Source: Nocardia tengchongensis
GTDB lineage: Bacteria; Actinomycetota; Actinomycetes; Mycobacteriales; Mycobacteriaceae
DNA length: 64,000 nt
Direction: 5' to 3'
Assembly: GCF_018362975.1 (NCBI RefSeq)
Contig: NZ_CP074371.1
Coordinates: 5,766,001 to 5,830,000, forward strand
In this document: in pieces, positions 17,911-25,541 of the stretch
Layout: each line of letters begins with the position of its first letter
Position numbering within the stretch: position 1 is the first letter of the stretch
The notes under the pieces: model-generated
Seen by the model: only the letters and a program-made list of their open reading frames with translations
Told to the model about the DNA's origin: nothing
Database searches by the model: none
Position numbers and translations under genes: made by a program

Positions 17911-19082
17911 ATCCGCCACTGTGGCAGTGGGTGGTGCGGCGTCGCATCGCCATCGCCAATCTCGGGTTGATCGTGGTGCTGCTGCTCGGGTCCGGCTATA
18001 TCGGCGCCTACGTGCTGCGGTTCAATCCGATTCCGCACACCTACTCGGTGACCGTCGAGCTGACGTCCTCGGGCGGGCTGCTGCCCGGCAATGACGTCAC
18101 CTTCCGCGGCAGCCGGATCGGCAAGGTCAGCGACGTGCACGTGGCCGGGGACAGGGTGGCGGCGGTCGCCGAGATCGACGACAGCGCCCGGATACCGATC
18201 GGCGGGACCGTGGCCATCGGGCAGCTGTCCGCGGCCGGGGAACAGTATCTGGACTTCCGGCCCGACTCCGATACCGGACCGTACCTGCACGACGGGTCCC
18301 TGGTGGAGCGGGCGCGGACCAGCGTGCCGGTGCAGATCCAGTCGGTGTTCAGCAATCTCGGCGATCTGGTCGGCGGCATGAACCCCGACCGGCTCAATGT
18401 GATCGTCGACGAGCTGGACAAGGCCCTCGCGGGTGGCCCGGATCGGCTGCGCAACATGATCTCCGGGCTGAGCCGGGCCATGTCCGGACTCACCGATCTG
18501 CTGCCGCAGACCCGGCAGCTCATCGAGAATCTCGAGGTCATCGCCGACACCACCCAGCACGCGCAGCCCGATCTGGGCACACTCACCAAAGCCGGGAGCG
18601 TGCTGTTCGACCAGTTCGCCTCCGCCGACCAGGAATTGCGCAAGCTGCTCCAGCAGGGGCCCGGTCAACTGGCGACGCTGAACGGGTTCATCACCGAAAC
18701 CCAGGACCCCATCACCAATCTGGTGACCAATTTCGTGGCGGTCACCAAGGCGGCCAAACTGCGCGCGCCCGCCATCGCCGCGCTCTTCCCCGCCCTGCGC
18801 GCCGGATCCCAGGCGCTCGGCGTGCCCGCGCACGACGGCGCCTACAACACGCTGGTCGATCCGTGGCCGCGGCCCAGCTGCGACTACCAGACCATCCCGG
18901 TCGTGCCGACCGACGTGCAGGCCGATACCCGGGTGCGGCTCTACAACTACTGCGTCACCTCGAATCCGGCCCTGCAGGTCCGCGGTTCGGCCAACGCGCC
19001 CCGACCCGACGTGCCCGACAACGGGGCCACCGCACCGCCGGGGGTCACCGGCAACGAGATGTCCCAGCCGGTCCCCCGCTAG
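17907..19082 (+). CDS. mceF: MceF-position Mce protein
   Basis: 391 residues, ATG overlapping the mceE stop. Anchor helix IAIANLGLIVVLLLGSGYIG, MCE domain (TVELTSSGGLLPGNDVTFRGSRIGKVSDVHV...SAAGEQYLDF) and a helical region with the FITETQDPITNL segment. Two Cys near the end (SCDYQTIP, YNYCVTSNPAL). Last of the six mce genes, followed at 28 bases by the Mce-associated gene. Confidence 0.9.
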   Translation: MNPPLWQWVVRRRIAIANLGLIVVLLLGSGYIGAYVLRFNPIPHTYSVTVELTSSGGLLPGNDVTFRGSRIGKVSDVHVAGDRVAAVAEIDDSARIPIGGTVAIGQLSAAGEQYLDFRPDSDTGPYLHDGSLVERARTSVPVQIQSVFSNLGDLVGGMNPDRLNVIVDELDKALAGGPDRLRNMISGLSRAMSGLTDLLPQTRQLIENLEVIADTTQHAQPDLGTLTKAGSVLFDQFASADQELRKLLQQGPGQLATLNGFITETQDPITNLVTNFVAVTKAAKLRAPAIAALFPALRAGSQALGVPAHDGAYNTLVDPWPRPSCDYQTIPVVPTDVQADTRVRLYNYCVTSNPALQVRGSANAPRPDVPDNGATAPPGVTGNEMSQPVPR

Positions 19083-19110
19083 ATCACCCACGCAAGCCAG
19101 GAGACTTCCC

Positions 19111-19881
19111 ATGAGCGACAACACCATCGAGCAGACCCCGGCCGAGATGCCGGACACCACGGCCGATATCGCTGCCGGCGCGGATGCGATCGGCGACCGC
19201 GACGCCGACGCCACCACCGGCACCGACCACACCACAGACACCGCGCTCACCGCCGCCGACCTGACCGCCGACCGTGGTGCCGAACTCACGGGCGCCAAAA
19301 CCAGCATGGACAAGCCGGAAACGGTTGGGCGCGGGTGGAAGTCGCGCCTGCGCGCCCCGGCGCTGCCCGCCCTGGGCGCACGGGCCCGGATCGCGGTCGG
19401 TGCCGCCGTGGTGCTCGCGCTCGCCGCGTCCCTCGGCTCGAGCGTCTACCTCTACCGCCACGACGGGCACAATCGGGATCTGCTCGCCGCCCAGGAGCAG
19501 GCTCGCGCTGCCGCCTGCGCCTCCGCACCGCTGCTGGCCACCTATGACGCCAAGAACCTCGACGCCTACTTCACCGCCGTGGAGAAGGACGCGACCGGCG
19601 ACTGGCGCAAGCAGTTCGACGCCACCAGCAAGGAATTGCGGGATGTGCTGACCCAGGGCCAGGTGGTGTCCAAGGCCACCGACGTGCAGTGCGCGGTCCG
19701 CAATGCCGACCGCGACTCCGCCGAGGCCATCGTGGTGATCGGGCAGACCATCACCAGTCTCGGCACCCAGGGCAAGCCGGCGCCCGGCCAGCTGTCGATG
19801 GTGATGCGGCTGGAACGATCCGGCGACCGGTGGCTGGTGAACAAGGTGAATTCGCCGCTGGCGCAGCAGCCGCAGTCGTGA
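19111..19881 (+). CDS. Mce-associated membrane protein
   Basis: 256 residues. A disordered acidic/Thr-rich N-terminus (EQTPAEMPDTTADIAAGADA) is followed by one membrane helix (IAVGAAVVLALAASLGSSVYLY) and an extracytoplasmic domain with AYFTAVEKDATGDWRKQFD, typical of Mas proteins that follow mce operons and are thought to stabilise the complex. RBS AGGAGA lies 8 bases before the ATG. Its TGA overlaps the GTG of the next gene, linking the regulator to the operon. Confidence 0.88.
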   Translation: MSDNTIEQTPAEMPDTTADIAAGADAIGDRDADATTGTDHTTDTALTAADLTADRGAELTGAKTSMDKPETVGRGWKSRLRAPALPALGARARIAVGAAVVLALAASLGSSVYLYRHDGHNRDLLAAQEQARAAACASAPLLATYDAKNLDAYFTAVEKDATGDWRKQFDATSKELRDVLTQGQVVSKATDVQCAVRNADRDSAEAIVVIGQTITSLGTQGKPAPGQLSMVMRLERSGDRWLVNKVNSPLAQQPQS

Positions 19882-21122
19882 ACCCGGCGAGGACGCCCGC
19901 CCCCGAACCGGGTGCGCGGGCGGTCCGGCGACGGCCCAAGAACCGGCGAGCCCAGATCGCGGCGGTCTCGGCGGCCGAATTCGCCTCGCTCGGCTACCAC
20001 CGGGTCAGCATGGAGGACATCGCGGCCCGGCTCGGCATCACCTCCACCGCGCTCTACCGGCACTACCCGAGCAAGTACGCGCTGTTCGCGGGTGAGCTGC
20101 TGCGGCTCGGGGAGGTGACCGTGGCGGCGGTGAGCCTGCCCGAGGTGGCCGCCGGCTGGCCGGCGCGGCGGCGGCTCGGGTACGCCATCGACGGCATCAT
20201 CGCCGAGACCATCGCCAATCGGACCACCGCGGGGCTGGCCCGGTGGGAGCACCGCTACCTCGACGGGCTCGACAAGCGCACGGTGGACCAGCATTTCGCG
20301 ACGGCGCTGTCCGAGCTCAGCGCGTTGATCGGTGCGGTGCGGCCCGGCCTGTCCGCGCGCGAGCGGGCCGTGCGGGCCGTCGGCGTCTTCAGCACCGTGA
20401 GCTGCCTCGGCGATCACCGGGTCACGCTCGCCTCGAAATCCCTTGCCGTCCTGCTGAATACGGCCTGCTGGGCGCTGATCGGGGCCGATCTGCCCGAGCC
20501 GGCACAGCCGCCGCCCGCCCCGCGCGCGGTGGAGACGCCGCCCACGCTCAAACACGAACTGCTGTTGCAGCGGGCGGTGGGGCTGTTCTACGAACGCGGC
20601 TACCCGAATGTCAGTGTCGAGGACATCGCGGTCGCCGCAGGCCTGCCCTCGACCTCGGCGGTGTACCGCTACTACCGCGGCAAGGGGGATCTGCTCAATG
20701 CCGCGTTCCGCCGGGCCGCCGATCGCATGTCGGCCGTGATCGGCCCCACCCTGGCCGAATCCGCCGGTCCCACCGAGGCTTTGGCCAAACTCGTCGACAT
20801 GTACGTGGCCGGGGCGTTCGACGAACGCGAGCTGATCTTCGTCTACTTCGCCGAGTTCGGGCACGTCCCCGACGACGAGCGCGCGACCCTGCGGGTGGTG
20901 CAGCGCATGGTCGTCACCGAATGGGCGGCGCTGCTCACCCGGGTCCGCCCCGGCCTCACCCCCGCCGCGGCGGCCGTCCTCGTGCACGCCGCCCTCGGCC
21001 TGGTGGTGGACTACGCCCGCGTCTTCGGCGACGACGAGCGAATCCATCCCCGCCAGTGGGTGATCGGCCTGATGGAGGCCGTCCTGTTCGGTGAACCCGC
21101 GGTCGGCGCTATGCCGGGGTGA
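19878..21122 (+). CDS. Double TetR-domain regulator, Mce3R-like
   Basis: 414 residues with two complete TetR units in one chain. The first HTH is ...FASLGYHRVSMEDIAARLG followed by STALYRHYPSKYALFAGELL; the second, near residue 225, is LFYERGYPNVSVEDIAVAAG followed by STSAVYRYYRGKGDLLNAAF. Fused double TetR proteins are rare; M. tuberculosis Mce3R (about 406 residues) is the known example and also controls an mce locus. The GTG start overlaps the Mas gene stop (GTGA), so it is the last gene of the operon and probably autoregulated with it. The asymmetric triple motif at 9865-10037 is a candidate target (inference). Confidence 0.88.
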   Translation: MNPARTPAPEPGARAVRRRPKNRRAQIAAVSAAEFASLGYHRVSMEDIAARLGITSTALYRHYPSKYALFAGELLRLGEVTVAAVSLPEVAAGWPARRRLGYAIDGIIAETIANRTTAGLARWEHRYLDGLDKRTVDQHFATALSELSALIGAVRPGLSARERAVRAVGVFSTVSCLGDHRVTLASKSLAVLLNTACWALIGADLPEPAQPPPAPRAVETPPTLKHELLLQRAVGLFYERGYPNVSVEDIAVAAGLPSTSAVYRYYRGKGDLLNAAFRRAADRMSAVIGPTLAESAGPTEALAKLVDMYVAGAFDERELIFVYFAEFGHVPDDERATLRVVQRMVVTEWAALLTRVRPGLTPAAAAVLVHAALGLVVDYARVFGDDERIHPRQWVIGLMEAVLFGEPAVGAMPG

Positions 21123-21495
21123 CGAGCTGGATCAGATTCCCGCAGGTGTCGTCGAAGACCGCGGTGGTCACCGGCCCCGCCTCCATCGGCTGCTGGGTGA
21201 ACCGCACGCCGAGCCCGCGCAGCCGCTCGTACTCGCCGTACACATCCGCCACCTGGAAAGAGGCCGCCGGAATCCCGTCGCCCACCAGCGCGTCCTTGTA
21301 CGGCTTGACCGCCGGATGCCCATCCGGTTCGAGCAGCAGCTCCGCGCCCGCGGGATCCTCCGGCGACACCACCGTCAACCAGCGCGCCGCGCCCAGGTCG
21401 ACGTCGTGCTTGGTGGTGAACCCGAGCACCCCGGTATAGAAGTCGAGCGCCTTCTGCTGGTCGTCGACGAACACACTGGTGATGTAGATCCGCAC
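21109..21495 (-). CDS. VOC-superfamily (glyoxalase/dioxygenase-fold) protein
   Basis: 128 residues with two beta-alpha-beta-beta-beta units: ITSVFVDDQQKALDFYTGVLGF and FQVADVYGEYERLRGLGVRF, ending in FDDTCGNLIQLVTPA. Such small VOC proteins often act in resistance or detoxification by binding small molecules. The 3' end overlaps the convergent double-TetR gene by 14 bases. Specific role unknown. Confidence 0.85.
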   Translation of the reverse strand: MRIYITSVFVDDQQKALDFYTGVLGFTTKHDVDLGAARWLTVVSPEDPAGAELLLEPDGHPAVKPYKDALVGDGIPAASFQVADVYGEYERLRGLGVRFTQQPMEAGPVTTAVFDDTCGNLIQLVTPA

Positions 21496-21540
21496 GTTCT
21501 CACCTTCCTGTTCGGAGGCCGGACCGCCCGCGTGGCCGGA

Positions 21541-21669
21541 CTAGTTGGCGGTGTGCTCGCCGTCGCACCACTGGTCGGCCGGGACCACGGCCTTGACCTG
21601 GTCGATGTGGTCGCCGCAGCCGGCCCAGGTGGTCTTGCCGCAGGTCTGGCAGGGGGTCGGTTGACACAT
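21541..21669 (-). CDS. 42-residue Cys-rich mini-protein, paralogue of 23177-23338
   Basis: Starts MCQPTPCQTCGKTTWAGCGD, with further Cys in DQWCDGEH: five Cys, including a CxxCGKTTWxGCG core that could bind zinc or another metal. It is highly similar to the gene at 23177-23338 (shared CxTCGKTTWxGCGxH and QVxAxVPxDQWCxG). Conservation between the two copies shows it is a real gene despite its size. Widespread but uncharacterised in actinomycetes as far as I know. Confidence 0.75.
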   Translation of the reverse strand: MCQPTPCQTCGKTTWAGCGDHIDQVKAVVPADQWCDGEHTAN

Positions 21670-21895
21670 GATTGCTCCTCGGGCTGATCGGGTGATCGGG
21701 CATGCCGTCGGCTGCGGGGGGCGTCGGCGGAACAGCGACGATGTCCGCAGCGGGGCTCGGGTGGATGGTAGCGGGTCCATCGCCGCTATCGCGTCGTCGA
21801 CCCCGCCGCGGAGTGGCGCCGACCGAAATGCCGGTATGGGGGTTCCGGGGCGGCGATCTCTGCTATGACCTGTGGATCGTCGGTGAAAGGTGAAC

Positions 21896-22642
21896 ATGTT
21901 CTCTCGCTCCATGATTCGAGTCCGGGCCGTCCGATTGGCGGTGGTGGCGGTGACCGCCGCAGCCGTGGCGATGGTGTCGCCGGGGGCGTCCGCGCTGCCG
22001 ACCGGATCCTCGGATCTGCCCACCGGAACCTCGCAGACCTCGGCCGGGACGCCGCCGACCGCCACGACCAGCGTCTCGACGCCCTACGGGTCGATCGGCG
22101 TGTGGATGCTGCGGTCGGACGGGAACGTGGCGAACTGGCTCGGGCAGCAATATCAGGGGAAGTCGCTCTACGAGCCGGTCAATGTGGTGTTCGTCGATCG
22201 GACCTCGGCGACCGCCGACGCCGCCACCGCGACATTGACGAATCGGCTCTCCGCGGCGGGGTTCCCGGTGCAGTGGCTGCACAGCACCGGCTATCAGGGC
22301 CGGATCAACGGGCAGCTCTACGCGCAGCAGCCGCCGGACGGCAGCGATTCGGCGTTCTCCGACGCCACCGCCGTCGAAACCAACGACCACGGACGGGTTT
22401 TCGGCCCGGCTCCGCTGGCGGGCGGCGGATTCGTGTGGTCAGCGGCGTTCAGCCGGGAGAAGTTCGAGGTGATCACCCACGGCTACGTGTCGTTCGCGCA
22501 GGCGCGCGGCAATCTGCGCGCGGCGCTGCTGGGCAAGGGCGCGACCGATCTCGGAGTGTTGACGCTGGGCAACACCTACAACACCGACACCGCCTCGACC
22601 GGTGATCACGACGGCAACACGGTGGTTCTCGGACTGAACTGA
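21896..22642 (+). CDS. Predicted secreted protein of unknown function
   Basis: 248 residues. The N-terminus has a classical signal peptide: basic MFSRSMIRVRAVRL, hydrophobic AVVAVTAAAVAMV, and ASA cleavage-like site, then a Ser/Thr/Pro-rich linker before the folded domain. AAAGG lies 5 bases before the ATG at 21896; an in-frame GTG at 21890 overlaps the AAAGG and is less likely. The mature part (SIGVWMLRSDGNVANWLGQQ ... VNVVFVDRTSATA) has no Cys and no motif I recognise. Likely exported or wall-associated. Confidence 0.7.
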   Translation: MFSRSMIRVRAVRLAVVAVTAAAVAMVSPGASALPTGSSDLPTGTSQTSAGTPPTATTSVSTPYGSIGVWMLRSDGNVANWLGQQYQGKSLYEPVNVVFVDRTSATADAATATLTNRLSAAGFPVQWLHSTGYQGRINGQLYAQQPPDGSDSAFSDATAVETNDHGRVFGPAPLAGGGFVWSAAFSREKFEVITHGYVSFAQARGNLRAALLGKGATDLGVLTLGNTYNTDTASTGDHDGNTVVLGLN

Positions 22643-22686
22643 TCAACCCCGTGGCCGGGTTTCGACAGGTGACGACGCTCATATAG

Positions 22687-22702
22687 ATACCCCTGGGGGT
22701 AT
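22687..22702. promoter_or_regulatory. CsoR/CstR-type operator, site 1
   Basis: ATACCCCTGGGGGTAT: 7-base perfect arms around a 2-base centre, the pattern expected for CsoR-family repressors that sense copper or persulfide (family knowledge). It overlaps TATGCT (22700-22705), a plausible -10 element of the AhpD-like gene. Confidence 0.7.
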
Positions 22703-22717
22703 GCTACCGTGGTGGAT

Positions 22718-22733
22718 ATACCCCAAGGGGTAT
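22718..22733. promoter_or_regulatory. CsoR/CstR-type operator, site 2
   Basis: ATACCCCAAGGGGTAT: perfect palindrome with the same arms as site 1. Its centre lies 31 bases from that of site 1, about three helical turns, so tetramers bound at both would face the same side. It ends 26 bases before the ATG at 22760. Confidence 0.75.
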
Positions 22734-22759
22734 CCGCGAAGCAGCCCGAAGGAGTAGCC

Positions 22760-23155
22760 ATGTCCGCACCGACCGACACCACCCAGGCCTCGCCGCACGG
22801 AAAGGCGGTGCTGAGCGAACTGTCCCCGCTGCACCGCGAGCTGCGGCGCGCGATTCCCGAGGTGTACAAGGGCTTCGGCGAACTCAGCAAGGCGGCGTTC
22901 GCGCCGGGCGCGCTGGACCGCAAGACCAAGGAGCTCATCGCGCTGGCCATCGGCGTGGTCGAGGGCTGCGACGGCTGCATCGCCTCGCACGGTCAGGCCG
23001 CCGCCCGCGCGGGCGCCACCAGGCAGGAGGCCGCAGAGGCCATCGGCGTCACGTTCCTCATGCACGGTGGCCCGGCCACCATTCACGGCGCCCGCGCCTA
23101 CGAGGCGTTCTGCGAGTTCGCCGACGCCATCGAATCCGGCGAAGCCCCCGCCTGA
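22760..23155 (+). CDS. AhpD-like / carboxymuconolactone decarboxylase family protein
   Basis: 131 residues. Contains the AhpD-type redox site EGCDGCIASH (CxxC with a His four residues later), preceded by KTKELIALAIGVV. The family includes alkylhydroperoxidase-like thiol peroxidases. GAAGGAG ribosome site lies about 5 bases before the ATG. Two CsoR/CstR-type operators just upstream predict induction by copper or reactive sulfur. It probably forms an operon with the mini-protein gene 21 bases downstream. The regulator itself is not in this window. Confidence 0.88.
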   Translation: MSAPTDTTQASPHGKAVLSELSPLHRELRRAIPEVYKGFGELSKAAFAPGALDRKTKELIALAIGVVEGCDGCIASHGQAAARAGATRQEAAEAIGVTFLMHGGPATIHGARAYEAFCEFADAIESGEAPA

Positions 23156-23176
23156 CACCACGGAGGAACCGAAACC

Positions 23177-23338
23177 ATGTGCCGACCCACTCGATGCCGG
23201 ACCTGCGGCAAGACCACCTGGTCGGGCTGCGGCGCCCACGTCGCGCAGGTGCGGGCGTCCGTCCCGCCCGATCAGTGGTGCCCGGGCCACGAGGACGCGA
23301 ACGGCGGCGGCTGGATCCGCCGACTGCTCACCCGCTAG
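23177..23338 (+). CDS. 53-residue Cys-rich mini-protein
   Basis: Starts MCRPTRCRTCGKTTWSGCGA, then DQWCPGHED and a basic tail. Five Cys in the same positions as in the paralogue at 21541-21669. AGGAACC lies upstream of the ATG. It is in an apparent operon with the AhpD-like gene under CsoR/CstR-type operators, which fits a metal- or sulfur-binding role (inference). Confidence 0.78.
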   Translation: MCRPTRCRTCGKTTWSGCGAHVAQVRASVPPDQWCPGHEDANGGGWIRRLLTR

Positions 23339-23569
23339 CCGCAGGCCCGTCGCACCGGCCCGCAGTCCCCTCCGCGCCGGGCCGGTCCGACGGCCGATCG
23401 GTCAGGCCAGTTGCCGAGCGAGTCTCGGAATGTCCTCTCCGGCAACCCGATCCAGCGCGGCGGTACGGCCGGTGAGCAGGAGTGGGCCGACCACCTCGGG
23501 GAACGCCGCATGCGCAACCTCCGCGAAGCCCTCGCGCAGCTGCGCGACATCACCGACCCCTACGCCTGA
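23339..23569 (+). pseudogene. Possible remnant of a helical regulator C-terminus
   Basis: One frame ends EQEWADHLGERRMRNLREAL...DITDPYA then TGA, resembling the C-terminal helix of MarR/PadR-like regulators. No start codon, HTH or upstream domain is found in this frame; the mini-protein stop lies just before. If real it is a decayed fragment. The alternative is a chance open frame in GC-rich DNA. Confidence 0.2.
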
Positions 23570-24354
23570 CCGTTGGTCCGCAGGCCGATGAAGATCTGCA
23601 TGCGCCCCGGATGCGCGGTGCTGTTGACGTTGAACAGCTGCCCGATGATCTGGGTCTTACGCCCCGCGTCGTCGCGCAGCTGAATGACCGGACGGGTGCG
23701 CTCGTAGCGCGCGGTGGTGTCCGACCAGATCTCCAGGAACAGCGGAAATCGGCTCAGGTCCTGCAGCAGATCCCCGAACCAGCTGGTGTCGCCGTGCTGG
23801 GCGATGTATCCGTGCAGCCACTGGATGGAGATCCGCAGCTCCCGCTCCCACTCGACCATGGCGACCCGCGCGCGCGGATCCCCGAGCATCCAGCGCAGCA
23901 GGTTCCCGTCCTCGGGGAGGCCGGGGAAGCCCGCGGCGAAGCTGTCGTTCCACATCAGGATGTTGAGCCGGGTGTCGACGTAGGCGGCCAGGTGCGGTTC
24001 GTACAGCGCCAGCGCCTTGGGGATGCCGCGGCCCAGATCGGCGCGGAGATCGGCGGTCGACGGCTGTTTCACCGGTTCGATCCCGGCCAGATCAGACAGT
24101 TGCCGGAATTCCTCCGGGGCCAGCGGGGACAGTCGGTCCAGATACCGCATCAGGGCCGTCACCACCTCCCGGGTGGGCCGTTCCCGCTCCCCCTTCTCCA
24201 GGTGGTTCACATAGCTGGCACTGACCCCCGAGTTGAATGCGAGCCGCTCCCGCGACACTCCCCGAGCGTCTCGAATCCGCCGCAATACCGAGCCGAAGGT
24301 GGGCGCATTGAGCAGCCCCTCCCCCGGTACCCCGCCGGTATCGAACTCCTCCAT
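23560..24354 (-). CDS. XRE-family regulator with MmyB-like ligand-binding domain
   Basis: 264 residues from the ATG at 24354 (MEEFDTGGVPGEG), which has GGGAGAGG just upstream. N-terminal HTH (FGSVLRRIRDARGVSRERLA followed by SGVSASYVNHLEKGERERP) and a C-terminal PAS-like MmyB domain (NILMWNDSFAAGFPGLPEDGNLLRWMLGDPRAR) known in some members to bind fatty acids. It is divergent from the terpene synthase at 24546 with a 191-base shared gap that contains a spaced inverted repeat, so it likely controls that gene and itself. Confidence 0.88.
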   Translation of the reverse strand: MEEFDTGGVPGEGLLNAPTFGSVLRRIRDARGVSRERLAFNSGVSASYVNHLEKGERERPTREVVTALMRYLDRLSPLAPEEFRQLSDLAGIEPVKQPSTADLRADLGRGIPKALALYEPHLAAYVDTRLNILMWNDSFAAGFPGLPEDGNLLRWMLGDPRARVAMVEWERELRISIQWLHGYIAQHGDTSWFGDLLQDLSRFPLFLEIWSDTTARYERTRPVIQLRDDAGRKTQIIGQLFNVNSTAHPGRMQIFIGLRTNGQA

Positions 24355-24391
24355 CGCCGCCTCTCCCACGCGCGAACTTGCTCGTTCAACT

Positions 24392-24454
24392 GATTCTTCC
24401 AGTGCGCCGAATTCGCGCGTGTCCCAGGTCGAGTTGGGAGATACTGGACTAATC
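24392..24454. repeat. Spaced inverted repeat between XRE regulator and terpene synthase
   Basis: Left arm GATTCTTCCAGT at 24392-24403; right arm at 24443-24454 reads GATTAGTCCAGT on the minus strand. Ten of 12 bases agree; centres are about 51 bases apart. Candidate binding sites for the XRE/MmyB protein. Confidence 0.45.
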
Positions 24455-24545
24455 GGGCGTGAACGGATGGCGGGGAGCCGGCTCGACCCCGAGGGCCGGC
24501 GGATGAGGCCAGACGAATTCACGCTCGCCGAAGGAGCTGTGCCCC

Positions 24546-25541
24546 ATGGTTTCCGAGCGAATCATTCTTCCCGATTTCTACATGCCGTACCCGCCGGAAG
24601 GAACCAATCCCCGCGCCGGAGCGGCCGAATCCAAGATGTGGGAATGGCTGGTGAGCCAGGACCTCGTCCCCGAGGAGTTGTCCAGACGCCGGGTCGCGGG
24701 TTCGCGCCCGGTCGAGATGTACTCGATGTGGTGCCCGCGCGCCGATGTCGAATCACTCGCGCTGCTCTCGGAATTCACGGCATGGGCGTTCATCGTGGAC
24801 GACCAGTTCGATATCGAGATGCCGGATCCGCGGCGCTGCCTGACCACCATTCAGCGCCTGGAAACCGGATTTCAGCTCGACGAAACGCCGTCCGGCGTGC
24901 TGGCCACCGCATTTCAGGATCTGTGGCGCCGACTCTGCCGCGGCCGCTCACTACCCTGGCAGCGCATGGTCCGCGCCGAGATCCAGGAATGGTGGTGGAG
25001 CTATTACACCGAAAGCGTGCGCACCATCACGCGGGACCTGCCGAAACTCGACGAGTATCGCACCCATCGGCAGATCTCGGTCGCGATCTACATGCTGCTG
25101 GATCTGAGCGAAATCACTTACGGCATAGATCTACCCGACGTGGTGCGGCAGCTGCCCGCGTTGAAGACGTTGCGCGCGGCGGTGACCGAGCACATGGGAC
25201 TGATCAACGACGTCCATTCGCTACCGGCCGACGAGGCCGTCGGCTACGCCTACAACGCGGTCCTGTTGGCCGAGCACCACTTCGGCTGCACCAGGGCGCA
25301 CGCGCTGCGGGTGGTGAACGAGTTGCTGACCGACTGCATCGTGCGCATCGGGCATATGGAGGAGGCGCTGGCCGAAGAGCTCGACGTGCTCGGCATCGCC
25401 GGGCAGACCCGCGCCGACATCATGCACACCCTGGAGGATTATCGCCGCTACGTGCGCGCCAACTTCGACTTCCACTATCGCGCACCGCGCTACACCAGCC
25501 CGCCCATCGAGGCGCTCGAGCACGGTCAGCTGTTGTCCTAG
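24546..25541 (+). CDS. Class I terpene synthase
   Basis: 331 residues. The aspartate-rich motif is DDQFDIE (about residues 85-91), and the Mg-binding triad NDVHSLPADE (NDxxSxxxE) lies near residue 220. The C-terminus holds HYRAPRY with the conserved Arg-Tyr pair. Length and motifs match bacterial mono-domain sesqui/diterpene cyclases, which ionise a prenyl diphosphate and cyclise it. The stop overlaps the convergent AraC gene by four bases; the XRE regulator is divergent. The product cannot be predicted from sequence by eye. No prenyl transferase or P450 lies directly beside it. Confidence 0.92.
   Translation: MVSERIILPDFYMPYPPEGTNPRAGAAESKMWEWLVSQDLVPEELSRRRVAGSRPVEMYSMWCPRADVESLALLSEFTAWAFIVDDQFDIEMPDPRRCLTTIQRLETGFQLDETPSGVLATAFQDLWRRLCRGRSLPWQRMVRAEIQEWWWSYYTESVRTITRDLPKLDEYRTHRQISVAIYMLLDLSEITYGIDLPDVVRQLPALKTLRAAVTEHMGLINDVHSLPADEAVGYAYNAVLLAEHHFGCTRAHALRVVNELLTDCIVRIGHMEEALAEELDVLGIAGQTRADIMHTLEDYRRYVRANFDFHYRAPRYTSPPIEALEHGQLLS

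Noticed and set aside
21868-22605. Alternative plus-strand frame overlapping the secreted protein
   Set aside because: The product is Arg-rich without a signal peptide; the frame starting at 21896 has a ribosome site and a proper signal peptide.
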